This document shows, piece after piece, positions 33,767 through 43,221 of a stretch of 64,000 nucleotides of DNA. Source of the DNA: Hymenobacter sedentarius (GTDB lineage: Bacteria > Bacteroidota > Bacteroidia > Cytophagales > Hymenobacteraceae); NCBI RefSeq assembly GCF_001507645.1, contig NZ_CP013909.1, positions 2,976,001 to 3,040,000 of the forward strand. The letters are read 5' to 3'. Numbering within the stretch: the stretch's first letter is position 1; each line of letters opens with the position of its first letter. The notes under the pieces were generated by a model. That model was not told where the DNA came from. It saw only the letters and a list, made by a program, of their open reading frames with translations, and ran no database searches. The translations under genes and the position numbers were made by a program.

Positions 33767-36700
33767 CTAAGCGGCCGCGTTTTGCACCGGCGCTTGCTTT
33801 TTCAAATAGGAAAACATGATGGGCACAAAGAACAGCGTGGTAACAGTTGCCAGCATGAGGCCCCCAATCACGGCGCGGCCCAGCGGCGCGTTTTGCTCGC
33901 CGCCTTCGCCCATGCCCAACGACATGGGCAGCAGGCCGATAATCATGGCCAGAGCCGTCATGAGCACGGGGCGCAGTCGGGTGAAGCCCACGTCGAGGGC
34001 GGCATCGCGCGGGGAGAGGTCGGGTTGCTCTTCGCGGCGCTCGTTGGCAAAAGTGACGAGTAGAATACTATTGGCCGTGGCCACGCCGATGCACATGATG
34101 GCGCCCATCAGGGCGGGCACGCTCAGGGTGGTTTGGGTCACAAACAGCATCCACAGGATGCCAGCAAGCGCGCCTGGTAGGGCCGTGATGATGATGAGCG
34201 GGTCGAGCCAGCTCTGGAAGTTGACCACCATCAGCAGGTAGACCAGGATGATGGCGCCGGCCAGCTCCAGGCCCAGCCCCGCAAACGAGGTGCGCATAGA
34301 ATCGGCCTGGCCGCGCAGGGCCAGCGTGGTGCCTTTGGGCAGCTGCTTTTCTGTATCGGCCAGGATTTTGCGCACGTCTTTAGCCACACCCCCCAGGTCG
34401 CGGCCGCTCACGCTGGCGTAGAGGTCCACGGTGCGCTGGATGTTGTAGTCCGAGGCCACGGCCGTGGTGAGCGAGCGGCGCACCGTGGCGAAGTTGTTGA
34501 GCAGTTGGGCTCGGTTTTGGGTGGCGCTGGTGATGCCGATGCTGCCAATCTCATCAAGTGTGGAAAGGGCCCGCGGCGGCGTTTGCACGGCCACCGTGTA
34601 GTTGACGCCGGTGGTGGGGTTGAGCCACTGGTTGGGGTTGGTTTGGGTGCTGGAGGAGAGGCTCACCAGCACGTTGTTGGCAATGTCGCGCTGCGAAATG
34701 CCCGCTTGCTGGGCTCGCACGCGGTCGATGTCGACCCGCAGCTGGGGCTGGTCAAAGGCCTGGTAGATAAAGGCATCGACCACGCCGGGTACCTTGTTGA
34801 TTTTGGTGCGCAGCTCGCCGGCAATGCGCTGGTTGGCAGCTTTGTCGCGGCCGATTACCTGAATGTCAATTGGGGCGGGTAGGCCGAAGTTCAGCGTCTG
34901 GTTTACGATGTCGGCCGGCTGGAAGAATATGGTGAGGTCGGGCTGCTCCTGGTGCAGGCGGCGGCGGATTTCGTTGATGTAGTCGGCCGTGGGGCCGTGG
35001 TCTTCCTTCATGCTCACCAGGATTTCGCCATCGCCGGCTCCGATGGTGGGGTTGTCGCTCAGCAGCAGGTTGATGGGGATGACGGGCAGGCCAATGTTAT
35101 CGAGCACCAAGTCCAGCTCCTTGGCCGGAATCACGCTGCGAATCACGCTTTCTACCTGGCGGAAGCGGGCCTCCGTTTCTTCCACCCGCGTGCCGGTGGG
35201 CACCCGCACGTGCAGGCGCAGCTGGCCGGCATCCACCGTCGGGAAGAAGTTCTGGCCAATGAGCGGAAACAGCCCCAGCGACCCCACAAACAGCACCACA
35301 AAGGCCACAATGACCTTGGGCCGGTTGCTCAGAGCCCAGTCCAGCGCGCGGCCGTAGCCGGCCCGAAACTTCTCAAACCGGTGGTCGAAGGCTTCGTGTA
35401 GCTTCCAAACCCAGGTTTTGGTGATGGCCAGCCCGGCCGCGCGCTCCTCGTTGGTAATGGCTTCTTCGGCTTCTTCCTCGGGCGTGGCGCTAGGGTGGGC
35501 TTTCTCGAACTGCTCGTGCCGAATCAGCTCCAGGTCGCGCTCTATTTTGCTCACAGGCCGGCCGTTGCGCTGGTGCAGGCTGGGCAGGTCGGGCTCGGGC
35601 AGGGCGTGGTAGATGGGCAGCTCCTTGCGCAGCAGGTACATCACCAGCGTGGGCACCAGCGTCCGGCTCAGGACGTAGGACGCCAGCATGGCAAAAATCA
35701 CGGCCGTGGCCAGCGGCGCGAAAATGGCCGAGGCCACCCCGCCCAGGAAAAACACCGGCACAAACACGATGCAAATGGAGAGCGTTGCCACCAGCGCGGG
35801 CGTCGCAATCTGCTGAGCCCCATCGAGAATGGAGCGTTTCAGCAGCTTTTTCATGCCCATGTTGCGGTGGATGTTCTCAATCTCCACCGTGGCATCATCC
35901 ACCAGAATGCCCACCGCCAAACTCAAGCCGCCCAGGGTCATAATGTTCAGGGTCTGGCCCAGCATGTTCATCACGATGATGCTGACCAGAATAGACAGCG
36001 GAATGCTGGTGGCAATGATGAGCGTGGAACGCCACGAGCCCAGAAACAGCAGTATCATCAGGGCCGTGAGGGCAGCGGCAATGCAGGCCTCCACAATGAC
36101 CCCCTTGATGCTGGCGCGCACGAAAAACGACTGGTCAAACAGCAGCTTGATGTTCAGGCCGGGCGGGGCGTTGGCCTGGATGTTGGGCAGCGCCTTTTTG
36201 ATTTTGTCGATGATGTCCAGCGTGCTTGCCGATCCGCTTTTTAGGATGGGGATGATGGCGGTGCGGCGGCCGTTCTGCCGCACGATGTTGGTTTGCACGG
36301 CGGCGCCTTCGTGCACAAAGGCCACGTCGCGGATGTACACGGGCGTGCCGTCTACCGTCTTGATGGGCAGGTCGTTGAGGCTGGCAATGGCCTCGGGGCT
36401 GGAGTTGAGCTTCACGTCGTACTCCCGGTCGCCGAGCTTGGCCGAGCCGGCTGGGATAATGACGTTCTGGGAGATGAGCGTGGCCACCACGTCGTTGCCG
36501 CTCAGGCCTTTGCCCGCCAGCTTGTCGGGGTCGAGGTCGACCATGATTTGCTTGGGCTTGCCGCCGTTGGGCAGCAGCACCGAGGCTCCCTGCACCACGG
36601 CCAGCCCCGGCCGGATAAAGGCATTGGCGGCGTCAAAAAGGTCCGATTCGCCCAGGGTCTCGCTGCTGAGCGAGGTTTGCGCAATGGGCACATTGGAAGC

Positions 36701-37099
36701 CGAATAACGGATGATGAGCGGGGGCGAAATGCCCGGCGGCAGGATGCGCAGCAGCGTTTGGGTAATGGCCGTGAGCTGGGCCACGCCGGCATCGGGGTTG
36801 GAGCCGGGCTGGAAAAACACCTTAATCAAGCCCACGCCCTTAAGGCTTTGGCTTTCAATGTGCTCGATGTTGTTGACGGTAGTGGTGAAGGCGCGTTCGT
36901 TGGGAATCACGATGCGCTGGTTCATCTCCTCGGGCGAGATGCCGGCGTAGCCCCACACCACGCCCACCACGGGAATAGGAATATCGGGGAAGATGTCCAC
37001 CGCCATCCGCTGAATGGTGAGCCCGCCGCCCACGAGGATTAGCAGCGCCATCACCACGAAGGTGTAGGGGCGCGCCAGTGCCAGCCTAACTATCCACAT
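33767..37099 (-). CDS. RND efflux permease, system 1
   Basis: A 1110-residue inner-membrane proton-driven pump of the HAE/AcrB superfamily, with the full twelve-helix, two-repeat layout. It begins MWIVRLALARPYTFVVMALL; the periplasmic porter domain includes ADIFPDIPIPVVGVVWGYAG-like residues (DIFPDIPIP). The helix 4 proton-relay pair lies in VGILVDDATVEIENIHRN. A loop insert rich in Glu and Pro (about 500-575, with PSATPEEEAEEAI) follows the first repeat, and the second repeat includes GALAGILWMLFVTQTTLSVP. It is the upstream gene of the RND-MFP-OMF set. Substrate is not known; no heavy-metal-specific motif was identified. Confidence 0.94.
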   Translation of the reverse strand: MWIVRLALARPYTFVVMALLILVGGGLTIQRMAVDIFPDIPIPVVGVVWGYAGISPEEMNQRIVIPNERAFTTTVNNIEHIESQSLKGVGLIKVFFQPGSNPDAGVAQLTAITQTLLRILPPGISPPLIIRYSASNVPIAQTSLSSETLGESDLFDAANAFIRPGLAVVQGASVLLPNGGKPKQIMVDLDPDKLAGKGLSGNDVVATLISQNVIIPAGSAKLGDREYDVKLNSSPEAIASLNDLPIKTVDGTPVYIRDVAFVHEGAAVQTNIVRQNGRRTAIIPILKSGSASTLDIIDKIKKALPNIQANAPPGLNIKLLFDQSFFVRASIKGVIVEACIAAALTALMILLFLGSWRSTLIIATSIPLSILVSIIVMNMLGQTLNIMTLGGLSLAVGILVDDATVEIENIHRNMGMKKLLKRSILDGAQQIATPALVATLSICIVFVPVFFLGGVASAIFAPLATAVIFAMLASYVLSRTLVPTLVMYLLRKELPIYHALPEPDLPSLHQRNGRPVSKIERDLELIRHEQFEKAHPSATPEEEAEEAITNEERAAGLAITKTWVWKLHEAFDHRFEKFRAGYGRALDWALSNRPKVIVAFVVLFVGSLGLFPLIGQNFFPTVDAGQLRLHVRVPTGTRVEETEARFRQVESVIRSVIPAKELDLVLDNIGLPVIPINLLLSDNPTIGAGDGEILVSMKEDHGPTADYINEIRRRLHQEQPDLTIFFQPADIVNQTLNFGLPAPIDIQVIGRDKAANQRIAGELRTKINKVPGVVDAFIYQAFDQPQLRVDIDRVRAQQAGISQRDIANNVLVSLSSSTQTNPNQWLNPTTGVNYTVAVQTPPRALSTLDEIGSIGITSATQNRAQLLNNFATVRRSLTTAVASDYNIQRTVDLYASVSGRDLGGVAKDVRKILADTEKQLPKGTTLALRGQADSMRTSFAGLGLELAGAIILVYLLMVVNFQSWLDPLIIITALPGALAGILWMLFVTQTTLSVPALMGAIMCIGVATANSILLVTFANERREEQPDLSPRDAALDVGFTRLRPVLMTALAMIIGLLPMSLGMGEGGEQNAPLGRAVIGGLMLATVTTLFFVPIMFSYLKKQAPVQNAAA

Positions 37100-37280
37100 A
37101 CCACGTTATCTGATGAGTTCTCCCAAGTCGGCTCGATTGCAAGGGGCTTTAACCATTTAGGGTGGCAAAGGTTGGCAAGGTAGGGGTAAATTTAACCCCT
37201 TCGGCAAAGGAACAGCTGCTAATATCAGCTATATGGGGTGATTTTATCGACGAGCCAGTGAAATAGTGCCGGTGTATTTT

Positions 37281-40200
37281 CTAAATGGCCGGAACCAGCG
37301 GCACCTGCTGCTTCTGGCGGTAGGCCATGCGGAGCAAGCTGGGCAGTACCACCAGCAACAGCGGCAAGGCCAGCAGCAATCCACCAATCACGGCAATGGC
37401 CAGCGGCTGGTGCAGCTGCGCGCCCGCCCCGATGCCCAGCGCCAGCGGCAGTAAGGCCGCGATGGCCGAAAAGGCCGTCATCAGCTTGGGCCGCAGGCGC
37501 GCCGCAATGGCATAGCCAATGGCCTGCTCCACGGGCGCCTCCGCCCGGGCCTCGTTGAACTGCTGAAAGGTGAAAATGGCATTCTCTCCAATGATGCCCA
37601 CCACCATGATAAGGCCCGTATAGGAGCCCACGTTCAGCGGGGTATTGGTGAGGAATAAGGCTAAGCTGCCCCCGGCGGGCCCCAGGATGGCCACCAGCAA
37701 AATCAGCCCCGCCGCCTTCAGGTCCCGAAACAGGAACAGCCCCACCGCAAACACCAGCAGGCAGGCCGAACCCAGAATGGTGAGCAGCTCCTGAAACGAC
37801 TGCTGCTGCTCGGCATAGGAGCCGCCGTACTGGATAAAGTAGCCGGGTGGCAGCGGCACTTGTTTTTCCAGTTTCTGGCGAATTTCGCTCATGGCACTGC
37901 CCAGGTCGCGGTTGTCGAGACGGGCCGTCACGGCCGTCATGGCCTGCAGGTTTTCGCGCTCCAGCTCGGCTTCGCTGGGCGTCACGCGTACGGTGGCTAG
38001 CTCATCGACGCGGCGGCGCTGGCCGTTGGGCAGAAACACCGGCTCGGCCCGCAGCTGCTCCAGTGTGGCCTGCGCGGCGTTGGGGTAGCGCAGGCGGATG
38101 TTAAGCAGCTGCTCGCCTTCGAGCACGCTGCCGGCCGTGGTGCCCACCAGCTGGGTCTGGAGCTGGGTCTGAAAATCGGTGGCCGTGAGGCCAAATTGAG
38201 CCAGGCGGCGCGGGTCGGGGCGCACGTCCACGCTCGGGCCCATGCGCACGATGCCGTTGAAGACGTCGGCCGTGCCGGCTACTTTTTCCACCACGGCCGT
38301 CACCTGGTCGGACAGGGCGTAGCGCTTGGCGGCGTCGGGCCCGAATACCTTGATTTCGATGGGCTGCACCGTGCTCATAAGGTCGCCGAGCATGTCGCCA
38401 ATCACTTGGCCAAAGTCAATGGTAAGGGCCGGCTGGGTGGCCTCGACGCGTTGGCGAATGTCGGAAATGACCTCCTCGGTGGTGCGCTTGCGGTCCGCTT
38501 TGAGGCGGATGAGGTAGTCGCCGCTGTTGGGCTCGGTGATGAAAAAGCCCATCTGCGTGCCCGTGCGGCGGGAGTAGCTGGCCACTTCCGGCACCTTCAC
38601 GATGAGCTTTTCGGCCTGGCGCAGCATGCGGTCGGTTTCTTCCAGGCCGGTGCCGGGGGGCGAGTGGTAGTCAAGCACGATGGCGCCCTCGTCCATCTCG
38701 GGCAGGAAACCGGTGGCCAGCCGCGGGATGATGAGCACCATCGAGCCGATGAGCACAACGATGCCGATGATGCTGTAGGCCGGGTGCCGGATGACGGCCC
38801 GCACCCACGGAATTTCGTGGTGGTTGGAGTCGGTTTTGGGCGAAAGGGCCGCGCCACCCTCGCCGCTCACTTGGTTAAAGGCATCATCGGCGTCGATATC
38901 ATCCGGCGCCTCGGCCTTTTCGCCTTTCATTTTCCGGCTGAGCAGCAGATAGATGACCGGCAGCCCCAGCCAGGCTACAAAAAACGAGCATAACAGTGCC
39001 ACCACCATGGTAGTGGCCAGCACCTTGAAATAGGCCCCGGCCACCCCGCCCAGCAGCGCAAAGGGCAGGAAAATCACAATGGTGCTCAAACTCGACCCAA
39101 TTAGCGCGGGCAGCAGGTGCCCCACCGAGCGGCGCACCACTTCGCCCGCCGACTCATACGGATGGTCTTCGCGCACCCGGTGGAGCTGCTCCACCATCAC
39201 CACGGCGTCGTCAATCATCAGGCCGATGGCGGCGGCGATGGCGCCCAGCGTCATGATGTTGAACGAATAGCCCAGCACGAAATACAGCACGGCCACCGTG
39301 AGGGCCAGCGCCACCGGAATGGCGCCCAGAATGGTGAGCGTGGCCTTCACCGAGCGCAGAAACAGCGCCGTGACCACCAGGGCCAGGGCCAGGCCAATCC
39401 ACAGCGCATCCTGCACGGAGCGCACCACCTCGGCCACAAAATCGGCCTGGTCGTAGTAAGGGGCCAGCTTAACGCCGCTCGGCAGGCCCGCCCGCAGGGC
39501 CGCTACCTTGGCCCTCACCCCATCCGACACCAGCACCACGTTGGCATCGGGCTGGCGCAGGATGGAAATCAGTACCGCGTCGGATCCGTTGGCGTTGATG
39601 CGGATGTACTCCTGCTGCTCGCCCAGGTTCACGGTGGCCACGTCGGTGAGGCGCACGATGCGGCGGCCGTCGTTGCGCAGCACAATGTTTTCCAGGTCTT
39701 CTTTCTGCAGGATGGTGGCATCCGTCACGGTCAGGTACAGGCGGCGGTAGTCGCTGAGGTAGCCGTTGCTCTGCACGAAATTGGTGGCGGTGAGGGCCTT
39801 CGTAATTTCGTCGGGGCCCAGGCCGAGGGCCGCCATCTGGTCGGGCAGCAGCTGCACCTGGTATTCTTTGGTGCGCCCACCCTGAATCTGCACCGACGAC
39901 ACCCCATCGACCTGCGACAAAAACGGCTTGATGGTGTACAGCGCGAGCTTGCGCAGCTCCAGCGCCGACTTGCCCGGGGCTTCCAGGGTGTAACCCATCA
40001 CCGGCAGAATGGCCGGGTTCATGCGCTCGACGGTGATTTGCACCGTGGGCGGCAGGTCGGCCCGAATCTGGTTCAGGCGCGATTCAATCAGCGTTTGGCT
40101 GGTGGCCACATTGGCGCTCCAGTCAAGGTAGGCCGAGATTTCGCAGCTGCCCCGACTGGTGGTCGAGCGCAGCAGCTTCAGGCCCGGCACCCGCTTCATG

Positions 40201-40409
40201 GCGTCTTCCATGGGCTTGGTCACGGTCACCATCATGCGGTCGACGGGTTGCAGCCCGTTTTCGGCAATGACCTTCACCTTCGGAAACGTGACTTCCGGAA
40301 ACAAAGCCACGTTGATGCGGCGGTACGCCACCGTTCCCAAGGCCAGGGCCAGCACCAGCAGCACCGTTATCGGCGCTTTGTAAGCTTGAAAAGGGGAGGT
40401 GCGGGGCAT
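37281..40409 (-). CDS. RND efflux permease, system 2
   Basis: A 1042-residue RND pump. The first helix follows SPFQAYKAPITVLLVLALAL; the porter domain has NVALFPEVTFPKVKVIAENG, and the proton-relay helix is AAIGLMIDDAVVMVEQLHRV. It is of similar length to CzcA and HAE pumps, and the SRGSCEISAYLDW segment and the partner gene arrangement fit a CzcA-like pump. It is the third gene of a TolC-MFP-RND set (43061 down to 37281). Its stop is followed after 181 bases by the permease of system 1 in the same direction. Substrate class (drug, metal or lipid) is open. Confidence 0.93.
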   Translation of the reverse strand: MPRTSPFQAYKAPITVLLVLALALGTVAYRRINVALFPEVTFPKVKVIAENGLQPVDRMMVTVTKPMEDAMKRVPGLKLLRSTTSRGSCEISAYLDWSANVATSQTLIESRLNQIRADLPPTVQITVERMNPAILPVMGYTLEAPGKSALELRKLALYTIKPFLSQVDGVSSVQIQGGRTKEYQVQLLPDQMAALGLGPDEITKALTATNFVQSNGYLSDYRRLYLTVTDATILQKEDLENIVLRNDGRRIVRLTDVATVNLGEQQEYIRINANGSDAVLISILRQPDANVVLVSDGVRAKVAALRAGLPSGVKLAPYYDQADFVAEVVRSVQDALWIGLALALVVTALFLRSVKATLTILGAIPVALALTVAVLYFVLGYSFNIMTLGAIAAAIGLMIDDAVVMVEQLHRVREDHPYESAGEVVRRSVGHLLPALIGSSLSTIVIFLPFALLGGVAGAYFKVLATTMVVALLCSFFVAWLGLPVIYLLLSRKMKGEKAEAPDDIDADDAFNQVSGEGGAALSPKTDSNHHEIPWVRAVIRHPAYSIIGIVVLIGSMVLIIPRLATGFLPEMDEGAIVLDYHSPPGTGLEETDRMLRQAEKLIVKVPEVASYSRRTGTQMGFFITEPNSGDYLIRLKADRKRTTEEVISDIRQRVEATQPALTIDFGQVIGDMLGDLMSTVQPIEIKVFGPDAAKRYALSDQVTAVVEKVAGTADVFNGIVRMGPSVDVRPDPRRLAQFGLTATDFQTQLQTQLVGTTAGSVLEGEQLLNIRLRYPNAAQATLEQLRAEPVFLPNGQRRRVDELATVRVTPSEAELERENLQAMTAVTARLDNRDLGSAMSEIRQKLEKQVPLPPGYFIQYGGSYAEQQQSFQELLTILGSACLLVFAVGLFLFRDLKAAGLILLVAILGPAGGSLALFLTNTPLNVGSYTGLIMVVGIIGENAIFTFQQFNEARAEAPVEQAIGYAIAARLRPKLMTAFSAIAALLPLALGIGAGAQLHQPLAIAVIGGLLLALPLLLVVLPSLLRMAYRQKQQVPLVPAI

Positions 40410-40460
40410 AAAGGGTATTGCTTTAGTAGTGCGGCATGCGGAGAATCTAGCTCGCGCCGT

Positions 40461-40588
40461 CTGTCATGCAGAGCGCAGCGAACCGGAGGTCGGCGTAGCC
40501 AAGCATCTTCTCACGCTCTAACGATTGGTTCTGACCTGATAAGATGCTTGGCTACGCCGACCTCCGGTTCGCTGCGCTCTGCATGACA
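40461..40588. repeat. Family B palindrome with 49-base perfect arms
   Basis: 40461-40509 and 40540-40588 are perfect reverse complements over 49 bases with a 30-base loop, the longest perfect palindrome in the window. The arm contains CTGTCATGCAGAGCGCAGCG, then an inserted ACCGGAGGTCGGCGTAGCC segment present in both arms, then AAGCATCTT. It lies between the adaptor and permease genes of efflux system 2. Confidence 0.93.
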
Positions 40589-40643
40589 GGAGGCGCGAGC
40601 TTCTTCAGTTTCGCTCGGCATTCCGTTATAACATCACAATTAT

Positions 40644-41582
40644 TCACCGTGTCACCTTTACCGCTGCAGTATCGCCTAGCCCAAAATTTCCGCTCAGCAA
40701 AATCTTGTCTTTTGCCGAAAAGCTGGGGGCTTTGATTTCAATATTGTCCTTGTCCTGCGTGCCAACAGTCACGGGGACTTTCACGGCGGTGGTGTCGTTG
40801 AGCAAGCGCATCACCCAAAACTGGGTTTGGGTTTCGTCGGTGAGCACGGCGGTGCGCGGCAGCGTGCTGGCCCGGCGTGGTTCGGTGCGGTTTAGCTCAA
40901 TTTGCACGGCCAGGTTTTCGGGGAGCTCCGGGATGGGGCCGATGGGCCGCACGGTGTAGCGCTGGGTTTGGGTGCTTACGTCGGCGGTGGGCAGCACTTC
41001 AGCCACGCGGCCGGGCAGCGCCCGGCCATCGGGCAGCAGGATGCGGCAGGCCTGGCCGGGGTGCACAAAGCGCAGCTGCGTCACGGGCACGTCGAGGATG
41101 AAGCCGAAGCGGCTTTTGTCGTAGGTCACGCCCAGCTGCTCGCCGTCCTGCACATAGTCACCCGGCAGCTTGTCTACGGAAGCCAGCACGCCGTTGCGGG
41201 CCGTTTTTATCTGAATGATGCCACTGAACTTGAGCCGCGGGTCACCGGTGAGCTTGTCCAGGTGCAGCACTTTCGACTCCTTGGTTTGGATGGTGAACAC
41301 CGTTTGGCCGGCGCGCACCTGCTGGCCCACCACCGGCGCCGGGGGCAGCACGTAGCCGGTGGTGGTGGCCCGCAGCGCATCCTTGGCCGGAAACGCCGAC
41401 ACCGCGTTGAGGCGCAGCACGTCCGTGAGCGTATCGGTTTGCACCGTGCCCACCGTCACCAGGGCGCGGGGTTTTACCGCTTCTTCCTCGCCATTAGCAT
41501 CCTCGCCCGCTGCCGGGTCTTGGGCTCCACAAGCCACCAGGGCGGGCAGGAGGAGAAATAAAGGCAGCCGGTGAAAATTCAT
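40644..41582 (-). CDS. RND efflux periplasmic adaptor lipoprotein, system 2
   Basis: A 312-residue adaptor. The N-terminus is a lipoprotein signal (lipobox ALVAC), so it is anchored by lipid rather than by a helix, unlike the adaptor at 32320-33516. It has the two lipoyl halves (VVGQQVRAGQTVFTIQTKES and ARNGVLASVDKLPGDYVQDG) with almost no hairpin between them, and a beta-barrel part (LPGRVAEVLPTADVSTQTQR). At 312 residues it is short for an adaptor. It is encoded between the TolC-like gene and the RND gene of system 2 and would link those two proteins. Confidence 0.9.
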   Translation of the reverse strand: MNFHRLPLFLLLPALVACGAQDPAAGEDANGEEEAVKPRALVTVGTVQTDTLTDVLRLNAVSAFPAKDALRATTTGYVLPPAPVVGQQVRAGQTVFTIQTKESKVLHLDKLTGDPRLKFSGIIQIKTARNGVLASVDKLPGDYVQDGEQLGVTYDKSRFGFILDVPVTQLRFVHPGQACRILLPDGRALPGRVAEVLPTADVSTQTQRYTVRPIGPIPELPENLAVQIELNRTEPRRASTLPRTAVLTDETQTQFWVMRLLNDTTAVKVPVTVGTQDKDNIEIKAPSFSAKDKILLSGNFGLGDTAAVKVTR

Positions 41583-41615
41583 AAAATTAAAAAGTATGGG
41601 GTTGGTGACCTTTCA

Positions 41616-41670
41616 GTTGAGCTAAATAGGAGGAGCCTAACGATGGCAGCTGGTGAATAGTTAGCTCAAC
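41616..41670. repeat. Short inverted repeat GTTGAGCTAA / TTAGCTCAAC
   Basis: Perfect 10-base arms (41616-41625 and 41661-41670) in the gap between the TolC-like gene and the adaptor gene. The core matches the palindrome at 22688-22783, so this is probably a degenerate member of that group. Confidence 0.5.
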
Positions 41671-41693
41671 TTAAGGTTCACGGTGCATCGGTC

Positions 41694-43061
41694 TTACTCA
41701 GCCAGATAGTCTAACGCAAAACGGCTGCGCAGTCGGTCAATTTCGGCCTGGGTGAGGCTGAACTGCAGGGTGCGGTAGCTGGTCACCAGGTTGAGGTAAT
41801 CGAGAATGGCCACATCGCCGGTGGCCAGCTGCTGGCGGGCGGCCCCCACCAGCGCCTCGGCCACGCGCACCTGCTCCCGAATGCGCGCCAGCAGCGCATC
41901 CGAATCCCGAATCAGGCCTTCGAGCTGGTCGTATTGCTGCCGCCGCTGCACCGTGAGAAACTGCCGGTAGCCGCGCCGCGACTGCTCGCTCAGCTCCAGG
42001 CGCTGGTATTGGAGTTGGCGCTGGTGGCCGTCGTATATCGGCACCGCCAGCTGCAGCCCGCCCCCAAAGCCCACGCTGTGCGCCAAGGCCATGGGCAGGT
42101 ACGACGAGGATTGCAAGCCCGCGTCGAGCACGGCATTCACCTTGGGCCGGTAGGCGGCGTCCACGGCTTGGCGGTCGAGCAGCAGGCGCAGGCTGTCGAG
42201 CGTATACTGGCGCTGGCTCGGCGCCGTGAGGCCGGCCAGGGGGCGGTGCGAGGGTGGGGAAGGAGTCTCCAGCGCCACCAGGGCCGTGTCGGCCACGCCC
42301 GCCAGAAAGCGCAGCGTGCCCAGCTCGCGGCGGTAGGCCAGCCGGTCCTGCTCCACGGTCACTTCCTGGGTGCGCACCGAGAGGTAAAAGGTCAGGTATT
42401 GGGTTTGCTTGAAAATGCCGGCGTCGACCAGCTTGCGCAGCTGGGCATCCTGCTGGCGCAGCTGGCCCAGCAGCGAGCGGCTGAAGGTGAGCTGCCTTTC
42501 GGCGGCGTAGGCCGTCAGAAACTGGTCGGTAATGCTGCGGCGCAGGTCCAGGGCCGTGAGGCGGCCGGTGTTGCGCAGCACCTGGCCCTGGCTGGCCAGG
42601 ATGCGGTAGTCGTTTTGGAGCTGAAACCGGTTCAGGATGGGCTTGGTGGCCTGGGCCAGGGCCGCGTAGTTGCCGCCGTTGGTCACGGCGTTGTCGTAGC
42701 CCAGCACGCTTTCGCCTTTGCTGTTCGTGACCGACGGATAGTACAGCGCCGAGCCAATGCCACCAATCTGCACGCCATTTTGCCGAGCCCGCACCAGGCT
42801 ATCGAGGCTGTTCTGGCGCACCTGGTTGGCGGTAGCGCGCAGCAGGGGGCTGTTTTGGCGGGCTATACCTAGGAAGTCATCGAGCCGGCGCGGGCTGGCC
42901 GGGGCGGGCGCCACAGCGGGCTGCGGGGTCAGGGTGGCGCGTCCTGGTACCTGGGCACCTGCCCCACCCGCCAGCAGCCACAGGCTGCCGAGCGCCAGTC
43001 CGCGTTGCGCCCAGCGCTCTCCTCTACTCAAGAACCAAATACAGAAATACACAACCGGCAT
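41694..43061 (-). CDS. TolC family outer-membrane efflux protein, system 2
   Basis: A 455-residue outer-membrane channel protein. The signal region is LALGSSLWLLAGGAGAQ-like (GLALGSLWLLAGGAGAQ), followed by a Pro/Ala linker. Helical-barrel motifs include LDDFLGIARQNSPLLRATAN near residue 60, and a second repeat follows around 230-450, with VGFGGGLQLAVPIYDGHQRQ. I chose the ATG at 43061 since it puts the signal near the N-terminus; an ATG at 43199 would add 46 residues without family features. It is the first gene of the OMF-MFP-RND set. The next gene upstream (M14 peptidase) ends 160 bases away. Confidence 0.88.
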   Translation of the reverse strand: MPVVYFCIWFLSRGERWAQRGLALGSLWLLAGGAGAQVPGRATLTPQPAVAPAPASPRRLDDFLGIARQNSPLLRATANQVRQNSLDSLVRARQNGVQIGGIGSALYYPSVTNSKGESVLGYDNAVTNGGNYAALAQATKPILNRFQLQNDYRILASQGQVLRNTGRLTALDLRRSITDQFLTAYAAERQLTFSRSLLGQLRQQDAQLRKLVDAGIFKQTQYLTFYLSVRTQEVTVEQDRLAYRRELGTLRFLAGVADTALVALETPSPPSHRPLAGLTAPSQRQYTLDSLRLLLDRQAVDAAYRPKVNAVLDAGLQSSSYLPMALAHSVGFGGGLQLAVPIYDGHQRQLQYQRLELSEQSRRGYRQFLTVQRRQQYDQLEGLIRDSDALLARIREQVRVAEALVGAARQQLATGDVAILDYLNLVTSYRTLQFSLTQAEIDRLRSRFALDYLAE

Positions 43062-43221
43062 TAGCGCAAAACTGTAATTCGAAAGATGAAGAAAGCCGGA
43101 ATAGGTAAACGTTTGCTGCCGCATACGCAAACCCCGGCCTTCACAGCCGAAAGCCACTACAGGAGCTGAATTATCAGCCGCACTTTCCGTGCCGGGCACC
43201 CACTTATTCTACGTCGCTGGC

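Noticed and set aside
37186..37201. An AGGGGTAAATTTAACCCCT inverted repeat upstream of the RND permease of system 1, as a possible regulator operator.
   Set aside because: The arms are short (about 6 bases) and the match is imperfect; no repressor gene is adjacent, so I could not support it.
39117..40586. A 489-codon plus-strand frame opposite the RND permease of system 2.
   Set aside because: His/Gln-rich shadow; the opposite strand has a full RND protein with all motifs.
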